Below, in pieces: positions 1 through 11,142 of a stretch of DNA of 53,708 nt (position 1 is the first letter of the stretch; the number at the start of each line of letters is the position of its first letter). The notes under the pieces are model-generated. The model had not been told where the DNA came from and did not search any database. It was given only the letters and a program-made list of their open reading frames with translations. This DNA comes from Eggerthellaceae bacterium (lineage in GTDB: Bacteria > Actinomycetota > Coriobacteriia > Coriobacteriales > Eggerthellaceae): the NCBI GenBank assembly GCA_022791455.1, contig JAAVZC010000005.1:1-53708 (forward strand), read 5' to 3'. The translations under genes and the position numbers were made by a program.

Positions 1-22
1 GCGCTAGCGAAGCGCGGGCGGG

Positions 23-104
23 TCGTCGGGGTGGAGCGAGGTTAAGCCAAAGGAGGGAGGAGATCCACTCGGGCGCAGCCCGAGTTAGCTCCGACCGACG
101 ACGC
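23..104. other. GC-rich region able to fold into a long stem
   Basis: Bases 23-38 can pair with 90-104 (shared core GTCGTCGG...GGAGC), and inside them 68-85 forms a perfect 8-bp hairpin (ACTCGGGC, loop GCA, GCCCGAGT). No reading frame here looks coding. It could be part of a structured RNA or leader belonging to sequence left of the window. I recognise no known RNA family; RNase P, tmRNA and SRP signatures are absent. Nothing else is visible in bases 1-170. Confidence 0.3.
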
Positions 105-170
105 GTCGAGCGGAATCCCCGTCGACCCGAGCCGCGCGGACGGGTTGGCAGCGCTACCAACCTACAACAT

Positions 171-245
171 AAAAAGACCCGCTCTTGAAGCGATTCGCAT
201 TCCCCTTTTCACCCTTGCTAATGCGAATCGCTCTAAGAACGGGTC
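171..245 (-). terminator. Intrinsic terminator of the winged-helix/TorD/NapGH/helicase operon
   Basis: Read on the minus strand, a 26-base arm (245-220) pairs with a second arm (201-176) with few mismatches around a short loop, followed directly by TTTTT (175-171). It lies just after the helicase-like gene stop and ends that operon. Confidence 0.8.
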
Positions 246-267
246 CTTTATGTTGGATCAGATGGCG

Positions 268-2181
268 CTATTCAGTCGGAAGAATCACCGGCAGGAATTC
301 ACTGGGAGTCAGTCTAGCCATGCGCTGGCCGTTTTTCAACCGAATGCGGTCCACTTTGAGCTTCAGTCGCTCGGCCCCTACCAGGTCAATGTTCGTGAAG
401 TAGGACACCTGAAGCTGGTCGGTGGCCTTGCCGAGCATCGTGTAGAGGAAACGGGTGTCCTCCTTGTGCATCTTCTCTTGCTTCTCCAGCGTGACTACCG
501 TGGTGTCGAAGTAGTCGCGACAGGGAATGAAGCCGTTGTCGAAGCCGCAGACCAGCAGCGCCTTCGGCGAAGAGCCCACCAGGTGAGCGCCCTCGCCCAT
601 GCGCACGCCCTCACCGCCGGCCAGACGGGAGTCGGTCAGGCGCTCGGTGACGGTAGCGGCAACAATGGGAGCCGTGGCGGCGCCGGGAACCGGGGCGCAC
701 AGGGCCATGACCGCCTCTTCCACCTTCTCGGGGATGATGGCTTCTTGGATGGAAGCGGGAGCGGTGGCATTCACCGCAGCCACCAGGCGGCGGACGAGAT
801 CCATGCCGGAGAGCCCCTGCACCGCTTCGATCACCCCAAGGCCGCTGCGATAGGCGGCCACCAGGCGATTGCCGCCGGCGGAGATGAGGGAAACGGCCCC
901 CTCGTCCATGGAGGCGAGCTGCTCCAGAGCAGCGGTCAGGTCGAGCCCGCGCTCCTTCGCCCAGGCCATCACCTCGGCCACAGACGCGCTGTTGCCCAGG
1001 TAGTCGCCAAAGCCAATCCAGCAGCGCCACGCAAGGGCGTTGGTGGGGTCGGCCGCAAGCTGCAGGGCGGTCACCACGCGGGCCGGAGCGCAGCGGGCGT
1101 AATCGCGGTAGTCGCCGGCGTTCAGGCGCCCGTCGAAGGCGCTGTCCACGGCAATGCCCTCCCCCACCAGGTAGCGCTTGAGCTGCTTGGCCCAGGCGCG
1201 GTTGAAGGTGAGCAGGTACACGTCCTCAGGCGCGATGCCGGCCTCACGCAGCTCGCCCAAACGGCGGGCAACGGAAGCGAACTCGTCCATGGAGGAATCG
1301 GCCGGGAACTCGGCGAAGCTGGTGGCAGCGTCCAAATTGTTGGGGTTGCCCAGCGCCACCGCGCCCTCGTCCAGCTCGGCGGCCAGGACAGATGCGGCGT
1401 GCAGGCTCGCGCCGCACAGGTAGCACTCGGCAAGCTCGGTCACCGCGGCGCCCGCGGCCTCAAGCTCGGCCACGCCTTCGCCATAGGGGTAGCTGTCGTA
1501 CACCTCCACGCAAGCAATCGGGTCGGCAGCGGCGGTCAGCGACTCCTTCGCCACCAAGTTCGCCACGAACTGGGAGGCGCGGGAGATCTGCTGGTAGTCG
1601 TCCACCAGCACATGGTCGACCGCAACCGCGGCAAGTGCGTCTTCGTGAGAGTTCAGGTAGCTCCAGGCAAGGGCGGACACTTCCGGCTCCAGCAGCGAGC
1701 GGGTGAAGTCCAGCGAGGACTTCAGCATGCCGTGCACCGCCTCTTCCTCAGAGGTAATGAGCCATTCGGGGTCCTCGGCCGCAAGCTCGGTCCAGCCGCG
1801 GTAGAAGAACTTGAGCATCTCGCGCAGGCGCTTGATCTTCAGGCCGGACACCTTCATGTCCTCCATGATGAAAGCCTGCTCGAACGAGCTGACCAGGCGC
1901 GGGTCGCGCCCCGTGGCCTCGCGGGCCTCGGGCGTGGCGAGCACCTCCAGGCAGAACTCGCGCGGAGTGGTGACACGGACCGCCCCGGCTCCCGCATCCG
2001 CCAGGCGGCCTCTCAGCTGCGCAGCAGCGTCGGGGGTGGCGGCGAAGACCAGGATACTCTCCGCGGGAACGCCGGCAGCCACCTTCTCGGCTGCCAGAGC
2101 TACGAGTGCAGAGGTTTTACCAGTTCCCACCGCGCCCTTGTACAGGCGGGCTTCCGGAGCAGTGCGTAGGGTCAAAGTCAT
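268..2181 (-). CDS. Superfamily 1 (UvrD/Rep-like) helicase-related ATPase
   Basis: The product is 637 aa. A Walker A motif (GAVGTGKT) is at about residues 16-23, right at the N-terminus. A Walker B-like segment (VLVDDYQQ) lies in the middle, and a UvrD-type C-terminal part ends with EDTRFLYTMLGKATDQLQVS, matching helicase motif VI. In motif VI the usual T-R-A is G-K-A, so the arginine that normally contacts ATP is a lysine. It is also shorter than true UvrD (about 700 aa or more). It may be a specialised or inactive helicase relative. It is the last gene of an operon with TorD and NapG/NapH-like proteins, 30 bases after the NapH-like gene. That neighbourhood is odd for a repair helicase, and its role is unknown. 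The family call is good; the function is not known. Confidence 0.75.
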   Translation of the reverse strand: MTLTLRTAPEARLYKGAVGTGKTSALVALAAEKVAAGVPAESILVFAATPDAAAQLRGRLADAGAGAVRVTTPREFCLEVLATPEAREATGRDPRLVSSFEQAFIMEDMKVSGLKIKRLREMLKFFYRGWTELAAEDPEWLITSEEEAVHGMLKSSLDFTRSLLEPEVSALAWSYLNSHEDALAAVAVDHVLVDDYQQISRASQFVANLVAKESLTAAADPIACVEVYDSYPYGEGVAELEAAGAAVTELAECYLCGASLHAASVLAAELDEGAVALGNPNNLDAATSFAEFPADSSMDEFASVARRLGELREAGIAPEDVYLLTFNRAWAKQLKRYLVGEGIAVDSAFDGRLNAGDYRDYARCAPARVVTALQLAADPTNALAWRCWIGFGDYLGNSASVAEVMAWAKERGLDLTAALEQLASMDEGAVSLISAGGNRLVAAYRSGLGVIEAVQGLSGMDLVRRLVAAVNATAPASIQEAIIPEKVEEAVMALCAPVPGAATAPIVAATVTERLTDSRLAGGEGVRMGEGAHLVGSSPKALLVCGFDNGFIPCRDYFDTTVVTLEKQEKMHKEDTRFLYTMLGKATDQLQVSYFTNIDLVGAERLKLKVDRIRLKNGQRMARLTPSEFLPVILPTE

Positions 2182-2211
2182 AGATCGATCTTCTTTCTTG
2201 AAGTCGTGCGC

Positions 2212-3198
2212 CTAGGCCGTCGCTTCCGGAGCCGCGTCATCTGCACTGGGCATAGGCGTGGGCTTCTGAGGAAGGAAAGGCATCGTGATGGCCGAGGTGG
2301 GGCAGTTCTCCACGCAAGCGCGGCACTTGGTGCACTCGCTGAAGGACATGCCGGCCTCGGGATGGCGCGGGTTGATAGCTTGCGGGCACACCTGGGAGCA
2401 GATCTCGCAGGAGCGGCCCTTGGCGGTCTCAAGGCACTTGGAATTGTCGATGGTGGGGACGAAGGTCTTGTTGCCCTTGCCGATGAGGCTCATCAGCGCG
2501 GAAATGGGGCAGATCTTCGAGCACCACTTGCGGAACACCAGCAGTTCCAGGATGAGGATTACCGGAACCACTACGACCGACCAGGTGACATCGCCGAAAG
2601 CGAACAAGCGCATGACCAGCAAAATGGTGGCCAGGGTAAGGCCGATGGGGCAGATGAGGCAGAATACCGGGAAGCCGAAGATGGCGGCGGACACCAGCGA
2701 GCCGCCCAGGATGACATGGCGGGAGTCCAGCTTCTGGAACTTGCTGGCACACGAGGTGCAGCTGCCAGAGCAGCCCTTCAGGGCCTTCTTCTCCTCTTCG
2801 GTCAGGGCATCGCCGGCCGCCTTCTTCTTCTCGGCGGCAGTGGCGGCCATAGCAGCTTCGGGGTCGAGGGCGCCTTGGCCCTCCATGTCGGTGTTGGAGG
2901 CCTTGCCGCCGAAGATGCCGCGAATCTTAGAGACCACGGGCACCGGGCAGATCCACCCGCAGAAGGCGCGGGCGAACAGCAGGATGAGGATAACCACCAC
3001 CACGAGCGAAATGAGCACGCGAGGCACGGCCATCTTCGAGGCCACCAGGGTGAGCAGCGAGCCCAGCGGGCACAGCAGCGAGATGTCCATCCAGCCGAAG
3101 CCGGAGATGGTGCCGATGCCGAAGGCGGTCACGTAGCCGATGGCCACCACCAGCATGACGAGCAAGGGGATAATAGTGCGAAGCTTATTGGATTTCAT
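2212..3198 (-). CDS. NapH-like membrane 4Fe-4S ferredoxin
   Basis: A 328-aa integral membrane iron-sulfur protein. About four or five hydrophobic segments are visible. Two membrane-proximal CxxxCP motifs (FCGWICPVP, WCSKICPIS) are followed by a C-terminal soluble domain with two ferredoxin-type clusters (CEICSQVCP and CTKCRACVENCP). In NapH/MauN-type proteins such domains pass electrons from quinol to a periplasmic partner. A hydrophilic Lys/Ala/Glu-rich loop near residues 105-145, followed by CSGSCTSC, is an extra cysteine-bearing loop. It starts at an ATG after GGGGAG, 18 bases after the NapG-like gene. No NapA, nitrate reductase or cytochrome is nearby, so the electron acceptor is unknown. 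Confidence 0.85.
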   Translation of the reverse strand: MKSNKLRTIIPLLVMLVVAIGYVTAFGIGTISGFGWMDISLLCPLGSLLTLVASKMAVPRVLISLVVVVILILLFARAFCGWICPVPVVSKIRGIFGGKASNTDMEGQGALDPEAAMAATAAEKKKAAGDALTEEEKKALKGCSGSCTSCASKFQKLDSRHVILGGSLVSAAIFGFPVFCLICPIGLTLATILLVMRLFAFGDVTWSVVVVPVILILELLVFRKWCSKICPISALMSLIGKGNKTFVPTIDNSKCLETAKGRSCEICSQVCPQAINPRHPEAGMSFSECTKCRACVENCPTSAITMPFLPQKPTPMPSADDAAPEATA

Positions 3199-3216
3199 GA
3201 CAACTCTCCCCTTCCC

Positions 3217-3867
3217 TTACTGAATCGGCTCGACGATGATGGCGCGACGGTTGGCACCGGCGGTGATGGAGCCGTTCTGCATGGAGACGCAAACGCTCTC
3301 GCAGGCACCGCACCCGTTGCACTTGTCGTTGATCACGTAGGGGCGGTTGTTCTCGTCCAGTTCGATGGCCTCGTACTCGCAGGCGTCGTAGCAGAAACGG
3401 CAGCCGATGAGACGATAGGCCAGGCACAGGTCGGTGTCGAGGTTCGCAAGGCCGAGAATGGTGTTCTCCGGCGTCGCGCCCTGGGGCAGCTGCAGCGCCT
3501 GGGTGGGGCACACCTTCACGCACAGCGGATCGCCGCCGTTCTCCTCTTTGCACCAGTCGCACCAGTTAGAGCTGAAGGTCATGACCGGGGTGCGCATATT
3601 CACAATGCCGTCCTCGATATGAGCCGGGGCGATGACGTTGCGGGGGCACACCTCGTAGCACTTCTCGCAATGGATGCAAGCGGATACGAGTTGATCCTCG
3701 TTCTGTCCTCCCGGGGGGCGTACCAGCGGATCCGCGGCCACATAGCGCACAGCGCCCAGCCCGCAGAGCACGGCAGTCCCTCCTAACCCAACTAGCAGCG
3801 AGCGCCGAGAAATGACGCCGCTCGAACCCTCCTCAACGGGAGCGTTCTTCTCTTCTTGCTCGGTCAT
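3217..3867 (-). CDS. NapG/MauM-like 4Fe-4S ferredoxin with Tat-type signal
   Basis: A 216-aa protein. A twin-arginine motif (SRRSLLVG, residues 20-27) precedes a hydrophobic stretch, pointing to Tat export and possible membrane anchoring. Four cysteine clusters of ferredoxin type follow: CIHCEKCYEVCP, CDWCKE...CVKVCP, CRFCYDACE and CNGCGACESVC. That is the layout of NapG/MauM, a peripheral electron carrier working with NapH. The start ATG has AGGAGAAGGA upstream. It sits between torD and the NapH-like gene and should form an electron-transfer pair with the latter. The family is clear; the terminal enzyme is not in this operon. Confidence 0.85.
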   Translation of the reverse strand: MTEQEEKNAPVEEGSSGVISRRSLLVGLGGTAVLCGLGAVRYVAADPLVRPPGGQNEDQLVSACIHCEKCYEVCPRNVIAPAHIEDGIVNMRTPVMTFSSNWCDWCKEENGGDPLCVKVCPTQALQLPQGATPENTILGLANLDTDLCLAYRLIGCRFCYDACEYEAIELDENNRPYVINDKCNGCGACESVCVSMQNGSITAGANRRAIIVEPIQ

Positions 3868-3921
3868 GGCTCCTTCTCCTCTCCCTAAACGAATAGGTTC
3901 CCGACTCCCAGCAATGTATTT

Positions 3922-4644
3922 CTACGCCTGCAGCAGGTCCTGCAGGAATTCGAAATCGACGGTCATGAAGCCATCGGTCAGATACGCGAGGCCACGGTAG
4001 AGATCGGTTTTGGCGAAGCGGCGCATGTCGGAGGTCATCATGGGCACCCAGGCCATCAGATGGTCCTCCAGGAAGTTCTTCTGGGTGGTCAGCAGCTCGA
4101 TGGCCTCGTCCTCGTCGCCGGCCTTCAGCGCGTCGACGGTGCGGTTGGCCAGAATCTGCATGAACTCCAGCTCCAGCGCCAGATGATCCTCCGCTTCCTT
4201 CCAGGTCTCCTGCTTGTCCAGGCCCTGGCTGCGGTAGATGGCAAGCACCTCGTCGCGAGCGTCCTGCATCATCAGGCGCTTCTCGGAGGTGTAGACGGAT
4301 TCGTAGGGGTAGGCGGCCGAGAAGGCGTCGACGCCGTGGCCGATGAAGGTGCGCACGTAGTCGATGGCCAGGTCGGTGATGGTGTTGCCCCAGGTGTTCG
4401 AGAGGAACGTGGCAATAAGACGATAGCCCTCGTCCACCTGGCTGTTGCCAGTGGCCGCCGGGAAGCGCATGCCCTTCATTTCCTTCAGGAACTCCTCGTC
4501 CACCTCTACGCGGTAGAGGCGCGAGAGCAGCCCGTAGGTGGCAGAGCGCTGCTCGGTGATGGAAACGAGGGCCGCGCGGGTCTCCTCGTCCATAGGCTCG
4601 TCGACTTCGGTTTCCTCAACGATTTCGGTGATTTCTTCAGTCAT
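3922..4644 (-). CDS. TorD/DmsD-family molybdoenzyme chaperone
   Basis: The product is 240 aa with an acidic N-terminus (about 30 residues of Glu/Thr/Val). The all-helical TorD fold is recognisable from RSATYGLLSRLYRVEVDEEF, from the central ...YVRTFIGHG...YPYESVYTSEKRLM segment, and from DHLALELEFMQILA. Proteins of this family bind the Tat signal and fold of molybdopterin oxidoreductases or exported Fe-S proteins before export. Here it precedes NapG, which has a Tat motif, so NapG or an unlinked molybdoenzyme may be the client. It is the second gene of the operon. Confidence 0.85.
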   Translation of the reverse strand: MTEEITEIVEETEVDEPMDEETRAALVSITEQRSATYGLLSRLYRVEVDEEFLKEMKGMRFPAATGNSQVDEGYRLIATFLSNTWGNTITDLAIDYVRTFIGHGVDAFSAAYPYESVYTSEKRLMMQDARDEVLAIYRSQGLDKQETWKEAEDHLALELEFMQILANRTVDALKAGDEDEAIELLTTQKNFLEDHLMAWVPMMTSDMRRFAKTDLYRGLAYLTDGFMTVDFEFLQDLLQA

Positions 4645-4699
4645 TTGACATGCATCCTTTTCTCAAGGGAACAATTCGGAAAGAAACTGTGAATGGCTG

Positions 4700-5515
4700 C
4701 TAGGCCTGCTCGCCCTCGTCGGCGCCGGTCATCATTTCCTGGACCATCGCCAGGCCCTCGCGGCCGATCTCGGTGGTCTTCCAGGCACCGTCCCATTCCA
4801 GGCAGTCGCACTTCTCCAGCTTATCGATGAAGTGCGGTGCGTACAGGCGCGGCTTCTGCACCAGCGGATCGTCGTCCACCTGGGCGTTGATTTCCTTCAC
4901 GGTCTTGCCCTCTTCGCACATGGAAAGGATGCGGTCGTAGATGGGCAGGTACAGGGTGTCCTTCTCCAGGATGTCGCGCAGACGGTCCAGCGGACGGTCG
5001 GCGTTCAGGTACTCCAGGCCCTCCTCGGTGATGACCCAGTAGATTTCCGGCGGATCCACCGGCTGCAGGTACTCAACGCCGTCGATCTCTACGATCTCCG
5101 GCTCGTTCTGGATGTTCTCGTAGGGCTCGCCCTCTTCGGTCACGCGCGTGATGGCGCCCGCCTGCTCGAGCAGGTTAGACAGGTTGCCGGAAGAGTACAC
5201 GGAGAAGTTGTGGGCCTGCAGCTCGTCCACTTTCGCCTCGAGGTCGGTGGTGGACTGCGGCGTCTCCACGAACGCCAGGATGCCGAGCAGCGTCTTGCGA
5301 CGAGGGGCCATGGACTTGAACAGATTCTGGATGCGCTCCGCAGCGGGAATCTGGGGGACTACCGGCTCTTCGATGGCGTGCTCTTCGCCCTTGTAGCCCT
5401 CGATGGCGACGAATTCCTCGTCCTCATCTTCTTCGGGCTCAATTTCGTCCAGTGGATTGTAGTCCTCGAAATCGGAATCGAGATCTAGTTCGAGAAAAGA
5501 ATTATCGTTACTCAC
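4700..5515 (-). CDS. Acidic protein with a probable winged-helix domain
   Basis: A 271-aa protein of unknown function. The first ~50 residues are strongly acidic (LDLDSDFEDYNPLDEIEPEE and more). Residues ~75-250 look like two winged-helix units of helices plus short strands, for example TDLEAKVDELQAHNFSVYSSGNLSNLL and EEGLEYLNADRPLDRLRDIL. I chose the GTG at 5515, which has AGAGGGG eight bases upstream, over a TTG 30 bases further out. It is the first gene after a strong promoter and is followed by torD, napG, napH and the helicase-like gene. It could be a regulator or an assembly factor; I cannot name a family. Confidence 0.7.
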   Translation of the reverse strand: MSNDNSFLELDLDSDFEDYNPLDEIEPEEDEDEEFVAIEGYKGEEHAIEEPVVPQIPAAERIQNLFKSMAPRRKTLLGILAFVETPQSTTDLEAKVDELQAHNFSVYSSGNLSNLLEQAGAITRVTEEGEPYENIQNEPEIVEIDGVEYLQPVDPPEIYWVITEEGLEYLNADRPLDRLRDILEKDTLYLPIYDRILSMCEEGKTVKEINAQVDDDPLVQKPRLYAPHFIDKLEKCDCLEWDGAWKTTEIGREGLAMVQEMMTGADEGEQA

Positions 5516-5646
5516 AATAACCGCCCCTCTAATAACGTTTGACAAATACCTTGCGCATTAAAGCACAAAGCAGCGACCCGCGCCCCCGCGGATCCACTTT
5601 TGCAAACATTATCCGTGCGATTATTCGAACGGTTTCCCCACAGCGC

Positions 5647-5674
5647 ATAGTAGCAGAGGTTTGCCCCCTGTCAA
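5647..5674 (-). promoter_or_regulatory. Sigma-70-type promoter of the torD/napGH operon
   Basis: On the minus strand: -35 TTGACA (5674-5669), a 16-base spacer, and -10 TACTAT (5652-5647). The -35 is a perfect consensus. It leaves a leader of about 125 bases before the GTG at 5515, in which I see no clear riboswitch. Confidence 0.75.
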
Positions 5675-5696
5675 GCGAGCCTGCGCCCAACAAAAC

Positions 5697-5719
5697 GAAA
5701 AGCCGCCCGAAAGCGGCTT
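5697..5719 (-). terminator. Intrinsic terminator downstream of ilvC
   Basis: The minus-strand hairpin AAGCCGC-TTTCG-GGCGGCTT is followed by T residues. It lies about 180 bases past the ilvC stop, after the palindromic repeat at 5722-5843, and separates ilv transcription from the promoter at 5674. Confidence 0.65.
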
Positions 5720-5721
5720 GC

Positions 5722-5843
5722 TCGTCATTTCGACCGAAATGAGCGGAGCGAATGGAGTGGAGAAATCTTTTCGACCCCAACGTACGTCTGGGCCGCGAAG
5801 ATCTCTCCACTCCGGGCCTTCGGCCCTCCGGTCGAGATGACGA
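5722..5843. repeat. Interspersed palindromic repeat, type I (complete copy)
   Basis: This imperfect inverted repeat begins TCGTCATTTCGACCG and ends CGGTCGAGATGACGA. Its inner arms are GGAGTGGAGAAATCTT and AAGATCTCTCCACTCC. A right-half copy starts the array at 32696. It lies between ilvC and its terminator, so it would be transcribed as a long hairpin. It is REP/MITE-like, with no coding capacity. Confidence 0.75.
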
Positions 5844-5896
5844 AGAAAGGCTGTAAGGCCCCGCCGATCCCCGACGGACGGGCAGGTTAGATCAAC

Positions 5897-6889
5897 CTAC
5901 TTCGTCCACGTGAACATCGAACGGATCTTTTCGCCGGTTTTTTCGATTTCGTGGTCGTTGATGGCTTCTCGTTGTTCGATGAGCCATTTGTGGTTGTTGT
6001 TGCAGTCGGCCACGAATTCGGCGGCGAAGGAGCCGTCCTGGATGCGGGCCAGGATTTCGCGCATCGCTTCGCGGGACTGCTCGTTGATCACCTTCGGACC
6101 GGCATAGTACTCGCCGTACTCGGCGGTGTTGGAGATGGAGTAGTTCATGAAGTGGATGCCGCTCTCGTACATGAGGTCAACGATCATCTTCATCTCGTGG
6201 TAGCACTCGAAGTAAGCAAGCTCGGGCGGGTAGCCGGCCTCAACCAGCGTCTCGAAGCCGGCCTTCACCAGCTCTACCAGGCCGCCGCAGAGAACCGCCT
6301 GCTCGCCGAAGAGGTCCTCTTCGGTCTCCTCCTTGAAGGTGGCCTTGATGATGCCGGAGCGGGCACCGCCCACGCCCCAGGCGTAGGAAAGCGCAATGTC
6401 CCAGGCGTCTCCCGTGGCGTCCTGCTCAACGCACACCAGGTCCGGCACGCCGGAGCCTTCCGTGTACTGGCGGCGCACAATGTGGCCGGGGCCCTTCGGG
6501 GCGCACATGATGACGTTCACCGTCTCGGGCGGGGTGATGTAGCCGTAGTGGATGTTGAAGCCGTGGGCAAAGGCAAGGGTGTCGCCGTCCTTCAGGTGCG
6601 GGGCGATGTGCTCTTCGTACACCTTGGCCTGCAGCTCATCGGGCACCAGGATCATGATGAGGTCCGCCTCTTCGGCCGCCTCGTCCATGGTCATCACTTT
6701 CAGCCCCGCCTCTTCGGCCTTGGCCCACGAAGAAGAGCCCTCGCGCAGGCCTACGCGCACGTCCACGCCGGAGTCCTTCAGGTTCAGCGCATGGGCATGG
6801 CCCTGGGAGCCGTAGCCGATGACGGCCACCTTCTTGCCTTTGATGATCTCCGGGTTCACGTCTTCTTCGTAGTAGATTGTCACTGCCAT
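5897..6889 (-). CDS. ilvC: Ketol-acid reductoisomerase (NADP+)
   Basis: A 330-aa class I IlvC (EC 1.1.1.86), converting acetolactate or acetohydroxybutyrate to the dihydroxy acids of valine and isoleucine synthesis. The Rossmann motif GYGSQG is at residues 25-30. [11 protein letters not shown] and PKGPGH follow, and the knotted C-terminal domain carries the metal-binding acids (DLFGEQ, ECYHEMK). The length is normal for class I. The start ATG has AAAGGA upstream. It is the last gene of ilvDBNC, 59 bases after ilvN, and so should be under control of the T-box-like leader at 11143-11412. Confidence 0.98.
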   Translation of the reverse strand: MAVTIYYEEDVNPEIIKGKKVAVIGYGSQGHAHALNLKDSGVDVRVGLREGSSSWAKAEEAGLKVMTMDEAAEEADLIMILVPDELQAKVYEEHIAPHLKDGDTLAFAHGFNIHYGYITPPETVNVIMCAPKGPGHIVRRQYTEGSGVPDLVCVEQDATGDAWDIALSYAWGVGGARSGIIKATFKEETEEDLFGEQAVLCGGLVELVKAGFETLVEAGYPPELAYFECYHEMKMIVDLMYESGIHFMNYSISNTAEYGEYYAGPKVINEQSREAMREILARIQDGSFAAEFVADCNNNHKWLIEQREAINDHEIEKTGEKIRSMFTWTK

Positions 6890-6948
6890 TTTTCGCGTTC
6901 CTTTCGCTTGGTTCCACTCTATCTTTGCGGGCGCGTTGCCCGGAGTTT

Positions 6949-7430
6949 CTAATCTTTCGAGCTGCGGCTCATGGCAATAGTGCCGGTGCGGACCGTCTCT
7001 TTAATACCGTAGGCGCGCAGCAAGTCTTCCAGGCCTTTCAGCTTCGTGGCGTCGCCCGTGGCCTCGATGGTCAGCGAGTTGCGGCCCACGTCCACAATCT
7101 TCGCGCGGAAGATGTTGGCGATCTCGATGATCTCGTTGCGCCGCTCAGCCGCCGCGTTCACCTTGTAGAGCACCAGCTCGCGGTCGATGGCGTTGTCGTT
7201 GGTGAGGTCGGTAATCTTGTGCACGCTGATGAGCTTGTGAAGCTGCTTGGTGATCTGCTCGTAGGCCACGTCGTCCGCCACCACGATTGCGGTCACGCGG
7301 GAGAGCGTGGGGTCTTCGGTGGGGCCCACGGAAAGCGACTCAATGTTGAAGCCGCGGCGGGAAATAAGGCCGGTCACGCGGGAGAGCACGCCGGGCTTGT
7401 TCTCCACCAGAACTGAGAGCACGTGGTACA

Positions 7431-7431
<1 letters not shown>
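6949..7431 (-). CDS. ilvN: Acetolactate synthase small (regulatory) subunit
   Basis: A 160-aa IlvN/IlvH. The N-terminal ACT domain reads [27 protein letters not shown], the standard valine-binding fold. The C-terminal domain (ELVLYKVNA...[13 protein letters not shown]...[14 protein letters not shown]) is typical of the family. The ATG at 7431 is chosen because it overlaps the ilvB stop as TGATG and has GGAGG nine bases upstream; a GTG three bases earlier is the alternative. It makes the large subunit sensitive to end-product inhibition. Confidence 0.96.
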
Positions 7432-9424
<1,993 letters not shown>

Positions 9425-9428
<4 letters not shown>

Positions 9429-11092
9429 GCCACATACGCTCCTTCGTCGGCGGAGGAAACCATCCGCGCATACTTCGCCAATACGCCGTGGTCGTGCTTG
9501 GGCGCCGGCGGCTGCCAGGCGGCGCGGCGGGCCTCAAGCTCTTCGGCGGGAATGTTCAAAGTGAGGGCTCCCCCCTCGATGTCCACGGTCACGGAATCGC
9601 CCTCCTGAATGAGGGCGATGGGGCCGCCGGCCGCCGCTTCCGGGCTCACATGGCCCACGGCCGGGCCCTTCGTGGCGCCGGAGAAGCGCCCGTCGGTGAT
9701 GAGGGCCACGCTGGAGGAAAGACCCATGCCGCAGATGGACGAGGTAGGCGTGAGCATCTCGCGCATACCGGGGCCGCCCTTGGGCCCTTCGTAGCGAATG
9801 ACCACCACGTCCCCCGCCTTTACCGCGCCGCCGTTGATGGCCGCGCAGGCCTCTTCCTCGCTGTTGAACACGCGGGCAGGGCCGGTGTGCTTCATCATGG
9901 ACGGATCAACTGCCGCCTTCTTCACAATGGCGCCGGCAGGGGCGATGTTGCCGTGCAGCACCTTGAGCGCGCCCTGGGCGGAGAAGGGGTTCTGGCCGGT
10001 GCGGCACACGTCCCCGTCCGCCGCCTTCGTGCAGTTCTCAATGTATTCCGGCAGCGGCCCCATGCAGGTAAGGGCGCTCTCGTTCAACAGCCCCAGCTGC
10101 GCCAGCTCGTGCATCACTACCGGCACGCCGCCCACATGGTACAGGTCGATGAGCGGACGCGGGCCGGAGGGCTGCAGCTTCACCAAATGTGGCGTGCGCT
10201 CGGAAGCCGCTTCCCAGTCGTCCATGGTGATGGGGCAGCCGGCCGCCTTCGCGATGGCGGTCAGGTGTAGCACCGTGTTGGTGGAGCCTCCGAAGGCCAT
10301 GTCGCATTCCATGGCGTTGTGCACAGCGGCGGCGTTCAGGATGTCCTTCAGCTTGATGTCCTTCTCCACCAGCTCCATCACCTTCATGCCGGCATGCTTC
10401 GCCAGGCGGATGCGCTCGGAGTAGACGGCCGGGATAGTACCGTTGCCCGGCAGCGCGATGCCCAGCGCCTCGCACAGGCAGTTCATGGAGTTGGCGGTGA
10501 ACATGCCCGAGCAGCTGCCGCAGGTGGGGCAGGCGGTGTCCTCAAAGAAAGCCAGCTCCTCTTCGGTCATGGTGCCGGCCGCCACCTTGCCCGCGCCGTC
10601 AAAGAGGGTGTTGAGGTCGGTGGTGGGGCCGCAGCCGCCCGGCTGGGTGCCGGGGAGCATGGGGCCGCCGGAAACGAAGACGGTGGGGATGTTCACCCGC
10701 AGCGCCCCCAAAATCATGCCGGGAACAATCTTGTCGCAGTTGGGGATGCACACCAGGCCGTCGAAGGCGTGGCCCTGCACGGCGCATTCCACTGAGTCCG
10801 CCACCACCTCGCGCGAAACCAGCGAGTAGTGCATGCCGTCGTGGTTCATGGCAATGCCGTCGCACACGCCAATGGTGGAGATCTCGAAGGGTACGCCGCC
10901 GGCCATGCGGATGCCTGCCTTCACGGCGTCGGAAATCTTGTTGAGCTCGGTGTGGCCGGGGATGATGTCGTTGCGGGAGCTGAGCACCGCAATAAACGGG
11001 CGGCCCATCTCCTCGTCGGTGATGCCGTCCGCCTTCAGCAGGCTGCGGTGCGGCGCCCGGGCCGTCCCCTTCTTTATCTGGTCGGATCTCAT
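9425..11092 (-). CDS. ilvD: Dihydroxy-acid dehydratase
   Basis: A 555-aa IlvD (EC 4.2.1.9), which dehydrates dihydroxyisovalerate and dihydroxymethylvalerate. The Fe-S ligands and signatures are visible: CDGIAMNHDGM (Cys77), PNCDKIVPG (Cys119) and CPTCGSCSGMFTANSMNCL, plus the C-terminal SSSVALITDGRFSGATKGP. I chose the ATG at 11092 (MRSDQIKKG), with a purine-rich GAAGGAACGAAGG upstream, over an in-frame start 42 bases earlier that would add residues unlike the family. It is the first gene of the ilv operon, and its stop overlaps ilvB. Confidence 0.97.
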
Positions 11093-11142
11093 AGCCTTCG
11101 TTCCTTCCCTTCCGACTGTTGCCTTCGCCCTCATCTCGGCAC

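Noticed and set aside
1..170. A possible RNase P RNA, tmRNA or SRP RNA end
   Set aside because: None of the conserved cores of these RNAs could be found on either strand.
3217..3867. Naming the NapG/NapH pair as part of periplasmic nitrate reductase
   Set aside because: There is no napA, napB, napC or napD in the window, and such ferredoxin pairs serve other enzymes too.
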